42,347 nucleotides of DNA, taken from Hymenobacter rigui (GTDB lineage Bacteria; Bacteroidota; Bacteroidia; Cytophagales; Hymenobacteraceae). This document shows, one piece after another, positions 17,015 through 25,896 of the stretch; within the stretch, counting starts at the first letter, position 1; every line of letters starts with the position of its first letter. Made by a program: the position numbers and the translations under genes. The notes under the pieces are model-generated. The model did no database searches and was not told where the DNA came from. It saw only the letters and a list, made by a program, of their open reading frames with translations. Where the stretch lies: positions 1 to 42,347 of the forward strand of contig NZ_RWIT01000025.1 in assembly GCF_003944715.1 (NCBI RefSeq), read 5' to 3'.

Positions 17015-18840
17015 GTAAAGTGAGGAAGGGGCGAAAGCATACCGGGTAGTCGGGGCAGGTGGAGCGTACCGGGTACAACGGGGACAGCGTGGTTTTGGTG
17101 GGAGGCAAAAAACGCCGGCGTCGGGAAAATCTGGAGGCAAGTGTTTGGCCGGGGTCTGGTAGTTATAGCATGAAGCACAGACGACAGCCGGCGACAAAAC
17201 CAGGAGGCAGGCAAACAGCAGCAGACCCGTAGAATCCGACCAGCGCAGAATCCAAAGCCAAGCCAAAATGTAGTGGGTGGAAAAAGTAGGGTGGCCGCAA
17301 AATCCGGGGGTAGCCGAAAAGTCGGTGTAGTTCAAAAACGAGATGAGCTGAAAAATCCGCCAGCCCCGAAAATGGCGGGCGACGAAAATTCGGCCGGCCG
17401 CAAAATCCGGGATGAGCCGAAAAAGTGGGTAGCCCCGATAATGGGCGGGCGGTGAAAATTCCGTTAAGGCCAGAATTACGAGGGCAGCCACGACTCCGGA
17501 TAGCGGGGAGCGAGCAGCTGGGCAAAATTGAAGGGAGCGTGAACCAGACAGTCAGCGCGGGTGAGCTGGTAAGTGCGGGTAAGCTGGGAGTTGCTACCGG
17601 GAGAAGAAGCCCGCTTCGAGTAACAGTCGGGGAGGGACAAGTCGGGTTTTTCGGAAGGGACGCCTGGAGCAGGTTCGCTAATTTTTGGGAGCCGTGAACA
17701 AGATGGGGCGGCGTACTTTTTGGCAGGGAAGGGCTCTGCTCCAGGCTGACGATTTTCGATGAGGTGCAGCAACCGGAGCCGGACGAAAATCACACGACCA
17801 GCAGTTTGGCGGAAGTTAGGAATTCGGGAAGTCGGGCGGGTTGAGAGGAGCAGAAGATTTCGAGCGGAGGCAATTTCTGCCGGTATTAATCAGCAGGCCA
17901 AGGGACAAAATCTGGAGGAGGACAGTTACAGCAGGTCCGGGATTTTGTGAGCATCGTGTCAGAAGGAATTGACTGAAAATTGGGGCCGCGCAAAATGGGC
18001 CAGCTCATAAAATTGGTCAGTGGCCAGTCAGCGGCTCGGGCGGAAAACCGGGATAGCCGCCATGGAGCAGTTGGGCGAAAATTGAAGCCTGGGTACAGAA
18101 CAGACTCGCAGGAAAATGAGGCGAGGTGGTAAAGTCAGCGTCGGGAAAATCGGAGCTACCTGGTCAGCGGAGTAACAGCAAAATCCATGGGCTAGGCTAA
18201 ACCGGGCAGCCTCTGAAAATTGGGTAGCCGGCACAAAGCAGCGGGCTGCAAAAGTGGCGGGAGCAGCAACATCAGCTTAAGTGCTCAGAGCCGGGACTTG
18301 CGTAAAGGTGGGCAGTCGCCTGAATGTGGAAAGTGTGACTGGAGCCGTTTCAGAAATTGCCGGGGTAGGCGTAGTCGGCCGGTAGCTCAGGTGGGCACGG
18401 TGGCAACGAAAGCCGCTATAATGGGTAGCATCAGAATGGACGGATGCAGTAGAGCCGTCAGCCGCAACAGGAGCCAGAGCAGTAGTGGGGAGTATACCAG
18501 GTTAGCGGGTGAAGCGCGCAGAGAGCCAGTAGCAAAAAAGGGGGAGGAGGCCAGCTGGGAGAAACTTCTGGAGTTGGCAGAATCATCAGACCCGGTTAGT
18601 AGCAGCATAGGCTGAAACTGGGGCAGGGTAGCAATCAGTCAGTCGGGAAAAGTCGCTTAGGTCCCCGGATGCAACAGGAGTGAAAATGAAGCCCGCCACA
18701 GATTCGGAGTAGCTGCTGAGTGATGCTGCGGGCTCAGTGGGCGCGAAGTGTTACAAGGCCCGGCAGAGAGGTAGCTGGGTGCCGGCAGATACGAAGGGGC
18801 CGGCGGTAACAGTGGACGCCAGGGTAGCATAGTGCGGCTC
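17015..18840 (+). repeat. Long non-coding array of degenerate ~17-bp A-tract units
   Basis: A purine-rich plus strand with short A tracts at near-regular spacing. In the clearest part the tracts start at 17265, 17281, 17299, 17317, 17334, 17351, 17369, 17385, 17402, 17420, 17438 and 17455, intervals of 16-18 bases (mean about 17.3). A loose unit is AAAATCCGGGTAGCCG. Further on, tracts recur at about one or two units (17976, 17992, 18009, 18044, 18078, 18113, 18146, 18180, 18216), fading after 18300. The period is not a multiple of three, so this is not a coding repeat; open minus-strand frames of 120-170 codons here are by-products. It ends 390 bases before the mobilization gene. Role unknown; a binding array for a plasmid protein, an oriT or partition region, or an old satellite are options. 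Confidence 0.6.
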
Positions 18841-18863
18841 CGGATTGCTCATAGTGTAGAGTA

Positions 18864-18915
18864 ACATAGCCCCTAAGCCATAGCTTCTAACCTAGCCCGT
18901 AGCATAGCCTCTAAG
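18864..18915 (+). repeat. Short imperfect tandem repeat (CATAGCCYCTAAG)
   Basis: Four imperfect units of 11-14 bases in a row (18865, 18878, 18892 and 18903), at the end of the large array and before the AT-rich region upstream of the mobilization gene. Confidence 0.5.
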
Positions 18916-19227
18916 TTCAGGTGCCACGCCATAGGTTGGGGACGACATATGTTTTTAAAACACGGCCCATAGCAGTAGTTAGCAAGAGGAGTACCTGAAA
19001 TCATCACTACCGCGCTGATAATCAGGGACAAACAGAGTTTGTCTGTAAATAACAATTGCTACCGCATTGATAGTCAGTAGTAATACAGTAAATTTTAATT
19101 AAAAAACTTGCTGTGTAGAGAAGCTCAATTAGTAGTAGTTACGGATAATTGTAAACGTAATTTACTAACTAATTGAATTACAGCATATATAAAGTAAATA
19201 ATAATCGTCTTTTTCGCCTACTCCTTT

Positions 19228-19947
19228 ATGGAAAGACCCAAACGAAAAGCAGGCCGCCCGCGTGAACAAAGCGTGGCTGAAACGCAGAGCACGCTGCTTC
19301 GCATAACATCGGATACTGACCGTATTCTAGCCCAGCAAGCCAAGAAGCTCAAGATGAGCAAAGGCAAATATGCCAGCGCGGCCATCGCCTATTTTGCCGA
19401 GAACGGACTCGACCCGACGAAGGCGGCGGCGCAGAGTTTTGCCCACGTCACCAAGACGGTGGCGCAGGAGGCACGCTCGATTCGGGTGCAGAACGTGGAC
19501 ATTGGCAACCGACTGATTGCGATAATTCGCACCTTCGAGAAATCGCTCTACGGGTTCATGCAGCAGCAGCAGGGTGGGTCGCTCAACTACCTGGAGCAGA
19601 TTGAAAGCGGCATACTCCGGCACCAGGTCGCCCTTGAAACCAACTACCTCATGCCGCTGGTCGAGATGCTGGTGCAGACCAATGTGGAAGCCAATACCGG
19701 GCGCACGATTGGCGAGCATACCAACCTGGCCGTCACGAGAAAAAATGACTCGGATTGGGCGGCTCTCAATAAGGCTTTCAATGAGGACCGCGACCAGAAG
19801 GTGGTCGTGAAGATGCGTGAGTTCATCAAAAACCATAATGTGCCCGTGCCAACGCTGGCCCCCAAACCCGCAGTGCCGGCAGTTCCCCCGAAAGCTCCCG
19901 TAGCTCCGGCAGCCGCAATGCCGGAAGCAGATTCAACTCCGAAATAG
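19228..19947 (+). CDS. BfmA/BtgA-type mobilization (relaxosome accessory) protein
   Basis: 239 residues. The N-terminus is basic (MERPKRKAGRPREQ), followed by LRITSDTDRILAQQAKKLKM and SKGKYASAAIAYFAENGLDP. This is the DNA-binding front of the BfmA/BtgA proteins that, with a relaxase, mobilize Bacteroidota elements. A long helical middle (about residues 75-160) and a proline/alanine-rich tail follow. In BtgA systems this protein binds oriT and the partner gene BtgB is the relaxase; here the partner-like gene downstream (20130-21057) is decayed. The upstream 150 bases are very AT-rich, suitable for a promoter. An in-frame continuation lies after the TAG stop. Confidence 0.75.
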   Translation: MERPKRKAGRPREQSVAETQSTLLRITSDTDRILAQQAKKLKMSKGKYASAAIAYFAENGLDPTKAAAQSFAHVTKTVAQEARSIRVQNVDIGNRLIAIIRTFEKSLYGFMQQQQGGSLNYLEQIESGILRHQVALETNYLMPLVEMLVQTNVEANTGRTIGEHTNLAVTRKNDSDWAALNKAFNEDRDQKVVVKMREFIKNHNVPVPTLAPKPAVPAVPPKAPVAPAAAMPEADSTPK

Positions 19948-20090
19948 GACCACACGCCCCAGCTGTTTCCAACCGAACTGCACCAAAAAGTGCGCGTGAC
20001 CGGCAAGGTAAAACAGCGTGTTGTGCCCGTGCAGCTGATGGAGCAACTGGGGATACAGCGGCAACTTTTCGGCCTGACGACTTTGATGTA
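19948..20090 (+). other. In-frame continuation after the mobilization gene stop
   Basis: Directly after TAG 19945-19947 the same frame stays open for 47 codons and looks protein-like (QLFPTELHQKVRV, KQRVVPVQLMEQLGIQ). It may be a lost C-terminal part of the mobilization protein, or a small separate gene whose start has been lost. There is no ATG near its beginning. Confidence 0.35.
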
Positions 20091-20129
20091 ATCGGGGTTA
20101 TCAGGCCGTTCTTATCTCCACTCCGTCTC

Positions 20130-21057
20130 CGATTTATTCGCCACCTGTCATAGTAGTCAATCCGAAAAAATGACGAGCGAAAAGTATACGATAGCAATGG
20201 CAAGCTCTCAGCGGTACATCGATTATCTGGCCAAAGAAGTAAAGGTAACATAAGGTAATGCTGCGTTTTTTTGAACTCCTGACACCGAGCATAAGACAGC
20301 CGCCGAGGTGGTGGCCGAGATTGATAGCAACGTGAAAGGCACAGGAAAACACTACCCCGAGTTTCACTCGCCGGTACTGGGTCCGAGTCAGGATGAGTTG
20401 CTGCTGATCGGTAATAATGCGATGGCGTTGGAGTAGTACACCCGTAGCGTGGCGGACTTGTGCGTCATAAAAATCAAACTGAAAAACGTACGGGAGTTGG
20501 CGAGCAGAACCTCGCATGGGCGGCCATTATTCAATAGAACGCAAGGGCTGCGGCATCGACCAGAGCGTGCATGATGAAAAGAAGGACGGGCTGGAAATTC
20601 GAACTTGATTGATGATACCTGTCTGCGACGCCGAACAGAAATTCACATCATTCCGCTGGGCCGGCCTTAAGCCCACACCCATATGTAAGAGCAGTTTGGC
20701 TAGGCGGTGCTGCTGGGAATGGCGACTAAAACGCCGACCTGCTTGGAACACGTAGTCGAGAAAGTGGAGGAGATTACAAGCAAGTCTACTCCTAACCGCG
20801 GGGGTGGGGGTAAAGCCGCTTACCCCGGAGCAGATGGCCGCTAAGGATGCCCACTCTGATGTGCAGATAGCCCAGTTAAATTCCAAGCTTATTGCTCACG
20901 AACAACTCGCTCCTGCCCGGGTGAAAGACATTGCAAAAATGCGGAAGTACGATAGTATGTTCTACAACCGACTGGGTCGAATGGAGCAAAACGCCGTGAA
21001 AGGGAGATATACCTCAGAGCCCTGTTCCCACCTCACAGCTGGTGGGATTGCACAGAT
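20130..21057 (+). pseudogene. Decayed BtgB/DUF5712-like mobilization (relaxase) gene
   Basis: Protein-like fragments in shifting frames follow the order expected for the BtgB/DUF5712 family. They are SSQRYIDYLAKE near the start, AAEVVAEIDSNVKGTGKHYP and YTRSVADLC in the middle (separated by stops), HYSIERKGCGIDQSVHD after a shift, and LAPARVKDIAKMRKYDSMF with GRMEQNAVKGRY at the end. At least three stops and two or three frame changes are needed to read through it. Its position after the BtgA-like gene is where the relaxase is expected. The plasmid therefore probably cannot mobilize itself, but the intact accessory protein could still act with a relaxase in trans. The family match is by eye and moderate. 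Confidence 0.5.
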
Positions 21058-21313
21058 ATCAGAGCTACAGATCGGGCAGAGTTCGGATCTAAGCAATTCG
21101 CATCGATTGAAATTTCTTGACGCGGACGTGATACGGTCATGAGGCAGACTCTACCCGTATACGCTATACCCGCAGCCTGACAAGTAGCAGTACGGGCCAC
21201 CGACTAACACCGGGGAGTAGCAGCGGGTCGGACAGTTTATACTGTGCGGCCAACAAGGTATTTCTCACCGGGTAAGTCAATTCACTCTTACCAGTTTCTC
21301 AACGCTTCACCTC

Positions 21314-22090
21314 ATGAAACGCTCCTTCCTGATTACAGCTACACTGGCAGCACTTACCCTGCAAACCCAAGCCCAGACGGCACCCACTCGGACCGCCGCC
21401 GACCAGATTACCACGGCCTAGGGCCCGCTTACCGTGTAACCCATTACCCACGGCAGCGTGGTGCTGAGCTGGAGCGGGAAAACGATTTACGTAGACACCT
21501 ATGGCGGAGCGGCCGCGTACGAAGGACTGACTGCGCCCGACGTGGTGTTAATAACGGACATCCACCCGGATCATATGGATCCGAAAACGCTTTCGGGCCT
21601 CAATACCAGCAATGCGGTGTTCCTGGTACCCGCGGCCGTGGCCCAGCAATTGCCGGCCGAATATAAAGGTCGGGTGCGCATTCTAAGTAACGGTCAGCAG
21701 CTGGACACGCTGGGCTTGCGCGTGATGGCCGTGCCGATGTACAACCTGCCGGAAACGCCGGACTCCCGGCACCCGAAAGGCCGGGGCAACGGGTACGTGC
21801 TCACGCTCGGCGGCAAAAACGTGTACCTGTCCGGGGATACCGAAGACACGCGCGAGATGCGGGCGCTGCGTAACATCGACGTGGCCTTCGTGTGCATGAA
21901 CCTGCCCTATACCATGGACGTGCAGCAGGCGGCGCAGGGGGTGCTGGCCTTCAAGCCGGGGATTGTGTATCCTTACCATTACCGCGGTGAGAACGGGCTC
22001 AGCGACGTAGCCGCGTTTCAAAAGATGGTGCAGGCCAAGAACAAGAAAACCGACGTTCGACTGCGCAACTGGTACCCGGCTGCTAACTAA
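21314..22090 (+). pseudogene. Secreted metallo-beta-lactamase-fold hydrolase with two nonsense codons
   Basis: The ATG at 21314 starts a clear signal peptide (MKRSFLITATLAALTLQTQAQ). The frame then meets TAG at 21419 and TAA at 21437 but continues intact to 22090. The rest has LITDIHPDHMD (the zinc-binding HxxxDH-like motif in the variant HPDHMD), YLSGDTEDTREM and YPYHYRGENG, typical of the UPF0173/MBL-fold metal-dependent hydrolases. The longest uninterrupted piece begins at 21458. Two stops in ten codons, with nothing else damaged, point to recent inactivation. A truncated product started inside would have no signal peptide. Confidence 0.8.
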
Positions 22091-22164
22091 GTGCCCGTCG
22101 CTGCCAGCACGGAGTTAGCGGGTTACAGTAGGCAGTGTTTGAGCAATAGTTCTGTTTCAGTATG

Positions 22165-22201
22165 CAGAGCACTCACTTCCTTTAGTAGGTGCTCTGTTTT
22201 A
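22165..22201 (+). terminator. Rho-independent terminator after the hydrolase pseudogene
   Basis: Eight-bp stem CAGAGCAC/GTGCTCTG with a 16-base loop and a TTTTA tail, between the convergent hydrolase pseudogene and the HxlR gene. Confidence 0.6.
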
Positions 22202-22251
22202 GTTGGTAGGGCTCGGGCGAAACAACCCAAATCCAAATGGGAGCAGTCAGC

Positions 22252-22617
22252 TTACTCGCCGGCCTGCATCATGCGGGCGCGGTGGGCCAGGCCCCATTCC
22301 GCCAGGCTATCGGTCAGGGCGGTAAGGGAGCGGCCGGTTTCAGTGAGGCTGTAGGTGACCGTCAGGGGTTTGCTGGTGGCAACGTGGCGCACGATGAGCC
22401 CGTTGGTTTCCAGGTCCTGCAGCTCCCGGCTCAACACTTTGCCGGAAATGCCCGTTACCTCGCGCAGCAGGGCCGAGTAGCGCATGGGCTGGTGACACAG
22501 CCGGGCGATGATGCTGAGCTTCCACTTGCCACTCAGGATGTCCAGCGTGTCATCAATGGCGCGCATCCGCAAAGTACACTCGGGCGAGAGGGCGTGGTCG
22601 GTTGCGGCTGTCGGCAT
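22252..22617 (-). CDS. HxlR-family transcriptional regulator
   Basis: 121 residues with the full HxlR layout: conserved N-terminal cysteine in SPECTLRMR (about residue 14), LDILSGKWKLSIIARL, MRYSALLREVTGISGKVLSR (recognition helix, about 47-66), and a wing with KPLTVTYSLTETGRSL. HxlR proteins respond to reactive carbonyls, oxidants or quinones and often repress a divergent oxidoreductase. Here the divergent gene is a nitroreductase 129 bases away, so it is the likely target. Confidence 0.9.
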   Translation of the reverse strand: MPTAATDHALSPECTLRMRAIDDTLDILSGKWKLSIIARLCHQPMRYSALLREVTGISGKVLSRELQDLETNGLIVRHVATSKPLTVTYSLTETGRSLTALTDSLAEWGLAHRARMMQAGE

Positions 22618-22706
22618 AGGATAGTGGTTACTTAAATGTCACCAAAGGGACGTGCATGTCCCGGTTACCTTTTGTCCCAAAGGTACGACTTGTCAGCAGG
22701 TGCTTT

Positions 22707-22714
22707 TACCTTTG
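22707..22714 (+). promoter_or_regulatory. Bacteroidota -7 promoter box (TACCTTTG)
   Basis: Perfect TAnnTTTG 32 bases upstream of the nitroreductase ATG. A mirror copy (CAAAGGTA, 22678-22685) could serve the divergent HxlR gene. Confidence 0.5.
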
Positions 22715-22746
22715 CTCCGAATTTGTTTCTGAACACACCTGTACCC

Positions 22747-23421
22747 ATGTCCTTACTCGAAGACCTGAAGTGGCGCTACGCCACCAAAAAAATGAATGGC
22801 GAGCGTATCCCCGCCGAAAAGCTGAACTACATCCTGGAAGCCGCCCGTCTGGCCCCTTCCTCGTCGGGCCTGCAACCTTATAAGGTGATTGTCATTTCGG
22901 ACCGGGCGCTGCTGGCCAAGATCCGAGAGGTGGCCTTTAACCAGAGCCAAGTGACGGACTGCTCGCACCTGCTGGTGTTTGCGGCCTGGGACGGCTACAA
23001 TGAGGAGCGCATCACGCGCGTGTTCAACTACACAATGGACCAGCGCGGCCTGCCTTATCAGACTATGGCCGATTACAAGCAGAATCTGCTGGCCATGTAC
23101 GAGCCCCTGGGCCAGGAGTGGCACGCCCACCACGCATCCAAGCAGAGCTACATTGCCTTTGCCATGGCCATTGCCGCCGCCGCCGAACAGCGCGTGGACG
23201 CGACGCCCATCGAAGGCTTCAACGCCGAGCAGCTGGACGAGCTGCTGCAGCTGAAGGGCAGCGGTTACCGCAGCACGGTGCTGCTGCCGCTGGGCTACCG
23301 ACAGGAGTCGGAAGACTGGCTGGTAAACATGAAGAAGGTACGCACGCCGCTGGAGGATTTTGCAAGCGAGCTGACGCTGGCCGATCTGACGGGCGCTGCG
23401 GATAAGGCTCCGACGGAGTGA
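22747..23421 (+). CDS. NAD(P)H-dependent nitroreductase family protein (NfsB/NfnB-like)
   Basis: 224 residues from the ATG at 22747; longer in-frame starts would run into the promoter box. Features of FMN-dependent nitroreductases are in order: KWRYATKKMNGERIP (about 8-22), LEAARLAPSSSGLQPYKVI (FMN-binding, about 29-47), ASKQSYIAFAMAIAAAAEQ (about 131-149), ATPIEGFNAEQLDELL and LLPLGYR near the end. Such enzymes reduce nitro compounds or quinones using FMN and NAD(P)H in the cytoplasm. Divergent HxlR regulation suggests induction by electrophiles. Confidence 0.9.
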   Translation: MSLLEDLKWRYATKKMNGERIPAEKLNYILEAARLAPSSSGLQPYKVIVISDRALLAKIREVAFNQSQVTDCSHLLVFAAWDGYNEERITRVFNYTMDQRGLPYQTMADYKQNLLAMYEPLGQEWHAHHASKQSYIAFAMAIAAAAEQRVDATPIEGFNAEQLDELLQLKGSGYRSTVLLPLGYRQESEDWLVNMKKVRTPLEDFASELTLADLTGAADKAPTE

Positions 23422-23449
23422 TCTAGCAGCCGTACCTGATCTACAAACA

Positions 23450-23511
23450 AGTGCCCCGTACTCGTCTGTTGCCCGGCTGATTAAGCCGGTGGCAGGCGGT
23501 TACGGGGCACT
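23450..23511. terminator. Long hairpin between convergent nitroreductase and dabA genes
   Basis: Eleven-bp arms AGTGCCCCGTA/TACGGGGCACT enclose an inner CCGGCT/AGCCGG hairpin. No strong T run, but the position between convergent genes suits a shared terminator. Confidence 0.5.
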
Positions 23512-23611
23512 GTTGCGTGGTAGACTCTCCGAAATTACCAATCCAGGTAGGAGGGCAGGCTTTTGGGTGGAATCAACCAAGCGGAGCGGGCAATAGGTGG
23601 GTGAAGGCGGG

Positions 23612-25882
23612 CTACGCCACTGCTTCTGCAGTGACTGGGTGAGGGGTGAGGGGGGCGGGCTGCCACGCCAGGTCGCGGGTGAGCAGGTAGGGGGTGTTGG
23701 TTTCCGGGTCGAGGCAGGCCAGCTGCACCCAGCCATTGCCGAAGAGTTTCTGCAGCACCGGCTGGGTGCTGATGATGTCCTTCAGCCGCGGGCGGGGGGC
23801 GTAGACTACCGTCAGCAGGCGCTGGGGCTGGTGGTATGCCTGGTCGTCGGTGGCGTACACGGATTGCAGCGGCAGGCCCGTCATCAGGTCGCTGGCGTTG
23901 CCCTGCATGATGCCGATTTTGCCAGTGATGTTCTGGGTTACCTTGCTACCCCCGCCGTAGGCCACGTTATCCAGCGTCGAAAACAGATACTGCGTGTTGA
24001 TCCACTCGGCCACCACCATGGGCGCGGTCAGAATGGTCGTCAGGGCGCTGCCCGTCGGGTCCTGGGTGTAATCATAGGAGTGCAGGAACGCGCGCCCTTC
24101 CAGGTTCCGGTTCGCCGTCAGATCCCGCGGCCCGACGATAAAGGCAGCGTTGCGGGCCAGCCCCCATTCCGGCCGTACCTGGGCCCAGTCCTGGGCCCGC
24201 AGCCAGGTGTTGCGCGCCTCCTGGCCGGGGCGGGCCGTTTGCTGCATCCGGCCCAGCCGCTCGCGGCTGGTAGCCTGCCGGGCCTTGGCCAGATCCTGCG
24301 TCAGCGCTTCAAGCGCGGCCGACGGGGAATCCGCAAAGAGCGTGACCTCGTCGGTGGTGGTATTGTGCTCGGCCGCCACAAACCGGGTAGCCTCCGGAAT
24401 TACGATGCCGTTGTGGTACAAATGCTCCCGGACGGCGGGGGTGTTCAGGATGCCGGCCAGAATGCGGGCGTTGGGCGCGCCGTGCCGGCCGCCGCAGGCC
24501 CCGCAGTCGAGCGCCGTGGCGTAGGCGTTGTTCTGGGTGGTGCTGCCGTGCCCGCAGAACACCACCAGCGGCGCAAAATGATCGGTCAGGCCCATCAGCC
24601 GCAACGCCCCTTCGGCGTAGGCGCACTGATCGGCCAGCGGCAGGGGACTCAGGGACGGCGTTTTGGCAACGGGTTTACGCACTGCCTGCGCGGCGCGGCG
24701 CTTGAGCCCGGCGGCCAGGCCGGGGGCCAGGCTGCGCAGGCCCATCCACGTGCCGGTAGCCAGCCCCAGGCCTTCCACCAGTGCAAACGGGGTGGTAAAC
24801 GTGTATTTCACGGACTGGTACAGCTGCTTGAGGGTGGTGAGGCGGCCGTACCCGCGGCGGTCCTGCTCCTGTTCGGCCGGGCCGCAGCAGGGGGCTTCCG
24901 TAACGGTGTGCTTGGGGGCGAGCAGCACGGGGCAGGAGGCGTACGATTCGCCCGTCACCGCGTCGGCAATCTGCACCGGCACCCCAAAAAAGCCGGCAAA
25001 GCCCAGCGTCTGGTAATTCCCCGTGGCTTCCAGGGCCCGGCGAAAGGCTTCCGACCGGACGTCGATGCAGAAGACCACCTGCGCGGCCGCAGCGCGGGGA
25101 GCCTGCACGGGCTGGGCGGCCAGCTGCGCCAATAGCGGCTGCTGGAACGCGCGTTCGGCCTGCAGCAGCTGCTCGAGGGCGGCGGGTTGGGCCCGCTCCT
25201 GCGCCAGCGCCTGCCGGTGCCAGGCAAGCAGGGCCGCGGCTTCCGGCCACAGCAATCGGGTAATCACAAGCCGCAGGGCCAGGTAGTCGGCCTGGGTTAC
25301 CGGGTGCGGGTGGTGGGCGTCCAGGCCCGCCCAGTCGGTGCGGTAGCGGACAAAGGCGGCCCAGCCCGGCAGCGTGGTCAGCAGCAGGGTCATAAACTGC
25401 TGGCGCTCAGCCCGGGCAATGTCGAGCTGAAACAGGCAGTCACCAATTGCCTGGTGCGGGTTTTCGGGCAGATTGGTCAGCCAGGCTACGCGCTGGGCGT
25501 CGTGCTGGTGCAGGGCGGCATCGTGCACGGCCAGCTGCCGCCAGGCGGCGTACAGGCCCTGGTGGCGCAGCGGCATGGGCAGGGTGGCCTGCCCGTCGTC
25601 GAAAAATACCTGCAGCCACTTAATGGTTTGCCGGTTAACGGCCTCCAGCGGCCCGGGCAGCGTGGCCCGCTGAAAGTAGGCGCGGCCCAGGGGCAGGGCT
25701 TCCTCCACCGGCAGATCCTCCAGACCCTGCAGGGGGTTAACGGCAATCAGGTTTTTCAGGGGCCAGAAGGGCGCAATGGTGGCGAAGCTGCGCGTAACCT
25801 GTTCGGCTACGCCGGCAGTGGTGCCGAGCTCAACCGGCGGTTTGCTTTTACGCGCGGGCTTGGTTTTAACGGCTGTTTCCAT
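23612..25882 (-). CDS. dabA: DabA, DUF2309 subunit of the DAB inorganic carbon uptake system
   Basis: 756 residues from the ATG at 25882 (METAVKTKPARKSKPP); the frame is open further upstream but that part lies inside dabB. This is the DUF2309 protein now known as DabA, a carbonic-anhydrase-like zinc protein. The four expected zinc-site residues appear: Cys272 and Asp274 in FCIDVRSE, His445 in VFCGHGST, and Cys460 in ALDCGACGG. With DabB it is thought to turn CO2 into bicarbonate in a one-way, ion-gradient-driven manner. It starts 14 bases after the dabB stop, so the two are one operon. Length and motifs are complete. It ends in front of a convergent nitroreductase gene. Confidence 0.92.
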   Translation of the reverse strand: METAVKTKPARKSKPPVELGTTAGVAEQVTRSFATIAPFWPLKNLIAVNPLQGLEDLPVEEALPLGRAYFQRATLPGPLEAVNRQTIKWLQVFFDDGQATLPMPLRHQGLYAAWRQLAVHDAALHQHDAQRVAWLTNLPENPHQAIGDCLFQLDIARAERQQFMTLLLTTLPGWAAFVRYRTDWAGLDAHHPHPVTQADYLALRLVITRLLWPEAAALLAWHRQALAQERAQPAALEQLLQAERAFQQPLLAQLAAQPVQAPRAAAAQVVFCIDVRSEAFRRALEATGNYQTLGFAGFFGVPVQIADAVTGESYASCPVLLAPKHTVTEAPCCGPAEQEQDRRGYGRLTTLKQLYQSVKYTFTTPFALVEGLGLATGTWMGLRSLAPGLAAGLKRRAAQAVRKPVAKTPSLSPLPLADQCAYAEGALRLMGLTDHFAPLVVFCGHGSTTQNNAYATALDCGACGGRHGAPNARILAGILNTPAVREHLYHNGIVIPEATRFVAAEHNTTTDEVTLFADSPSAALEALTQDLAKARQATSRERLGRMQQTARPGQEARNTWLRAQDWAQVRPEWGLARNAAFIVGPRDLTANRNLEGRAFLHSYDYTQDPTGSALTTILTAPMVVAEWINTQYLFSTLDNVAYGGGSKVTQNITGKIGIMQGNASDLMTGLPLQSVYATDDQAYHQPQRLLTVVYAPRPRLKDIISTQPVLQKLFGNGWVQLACLDPETNTPYLLTRDLAWQPAPLTPHPVTAEAVA

Positions 25883-25896
25883 GGCGGGGCGGCTAC

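Noticed and set aside
17265..17460. Phased A-tract bent DNA
   Set aside because: A-tract spacing of about 17.3 bases is not a multiple of the 10.5-base helical repeat, so curvature would not add up.
16979..17525. Two overlapping minus-strand frames with repeated phenylalanine/proline motifs
   Set aside because: They arise from A-tract units read in reverse. The repeat period is not a multiple of three, and no start or ribosome site supports them.
17015..18840. CRISPR array
   Set aside because: No conserved repeat with unique spacers; units are about 17 bases and all degenerate.
4042..22090. TAG reassigned as a sense codon, because several genes continue in frame after TAG
   Set aside because: Other intact genes here end in TAG at their natural ends (for example the peptide precursor and the Fic gene), and one broken gene also has a TAA. 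Ordinary pseudogene formation is simpler.
23597..25135. 512-codon plus-strand frame opposite dabA
   Set aside because: Shadow of dabA; composition is glycine/glutamine-rich and matches no family.
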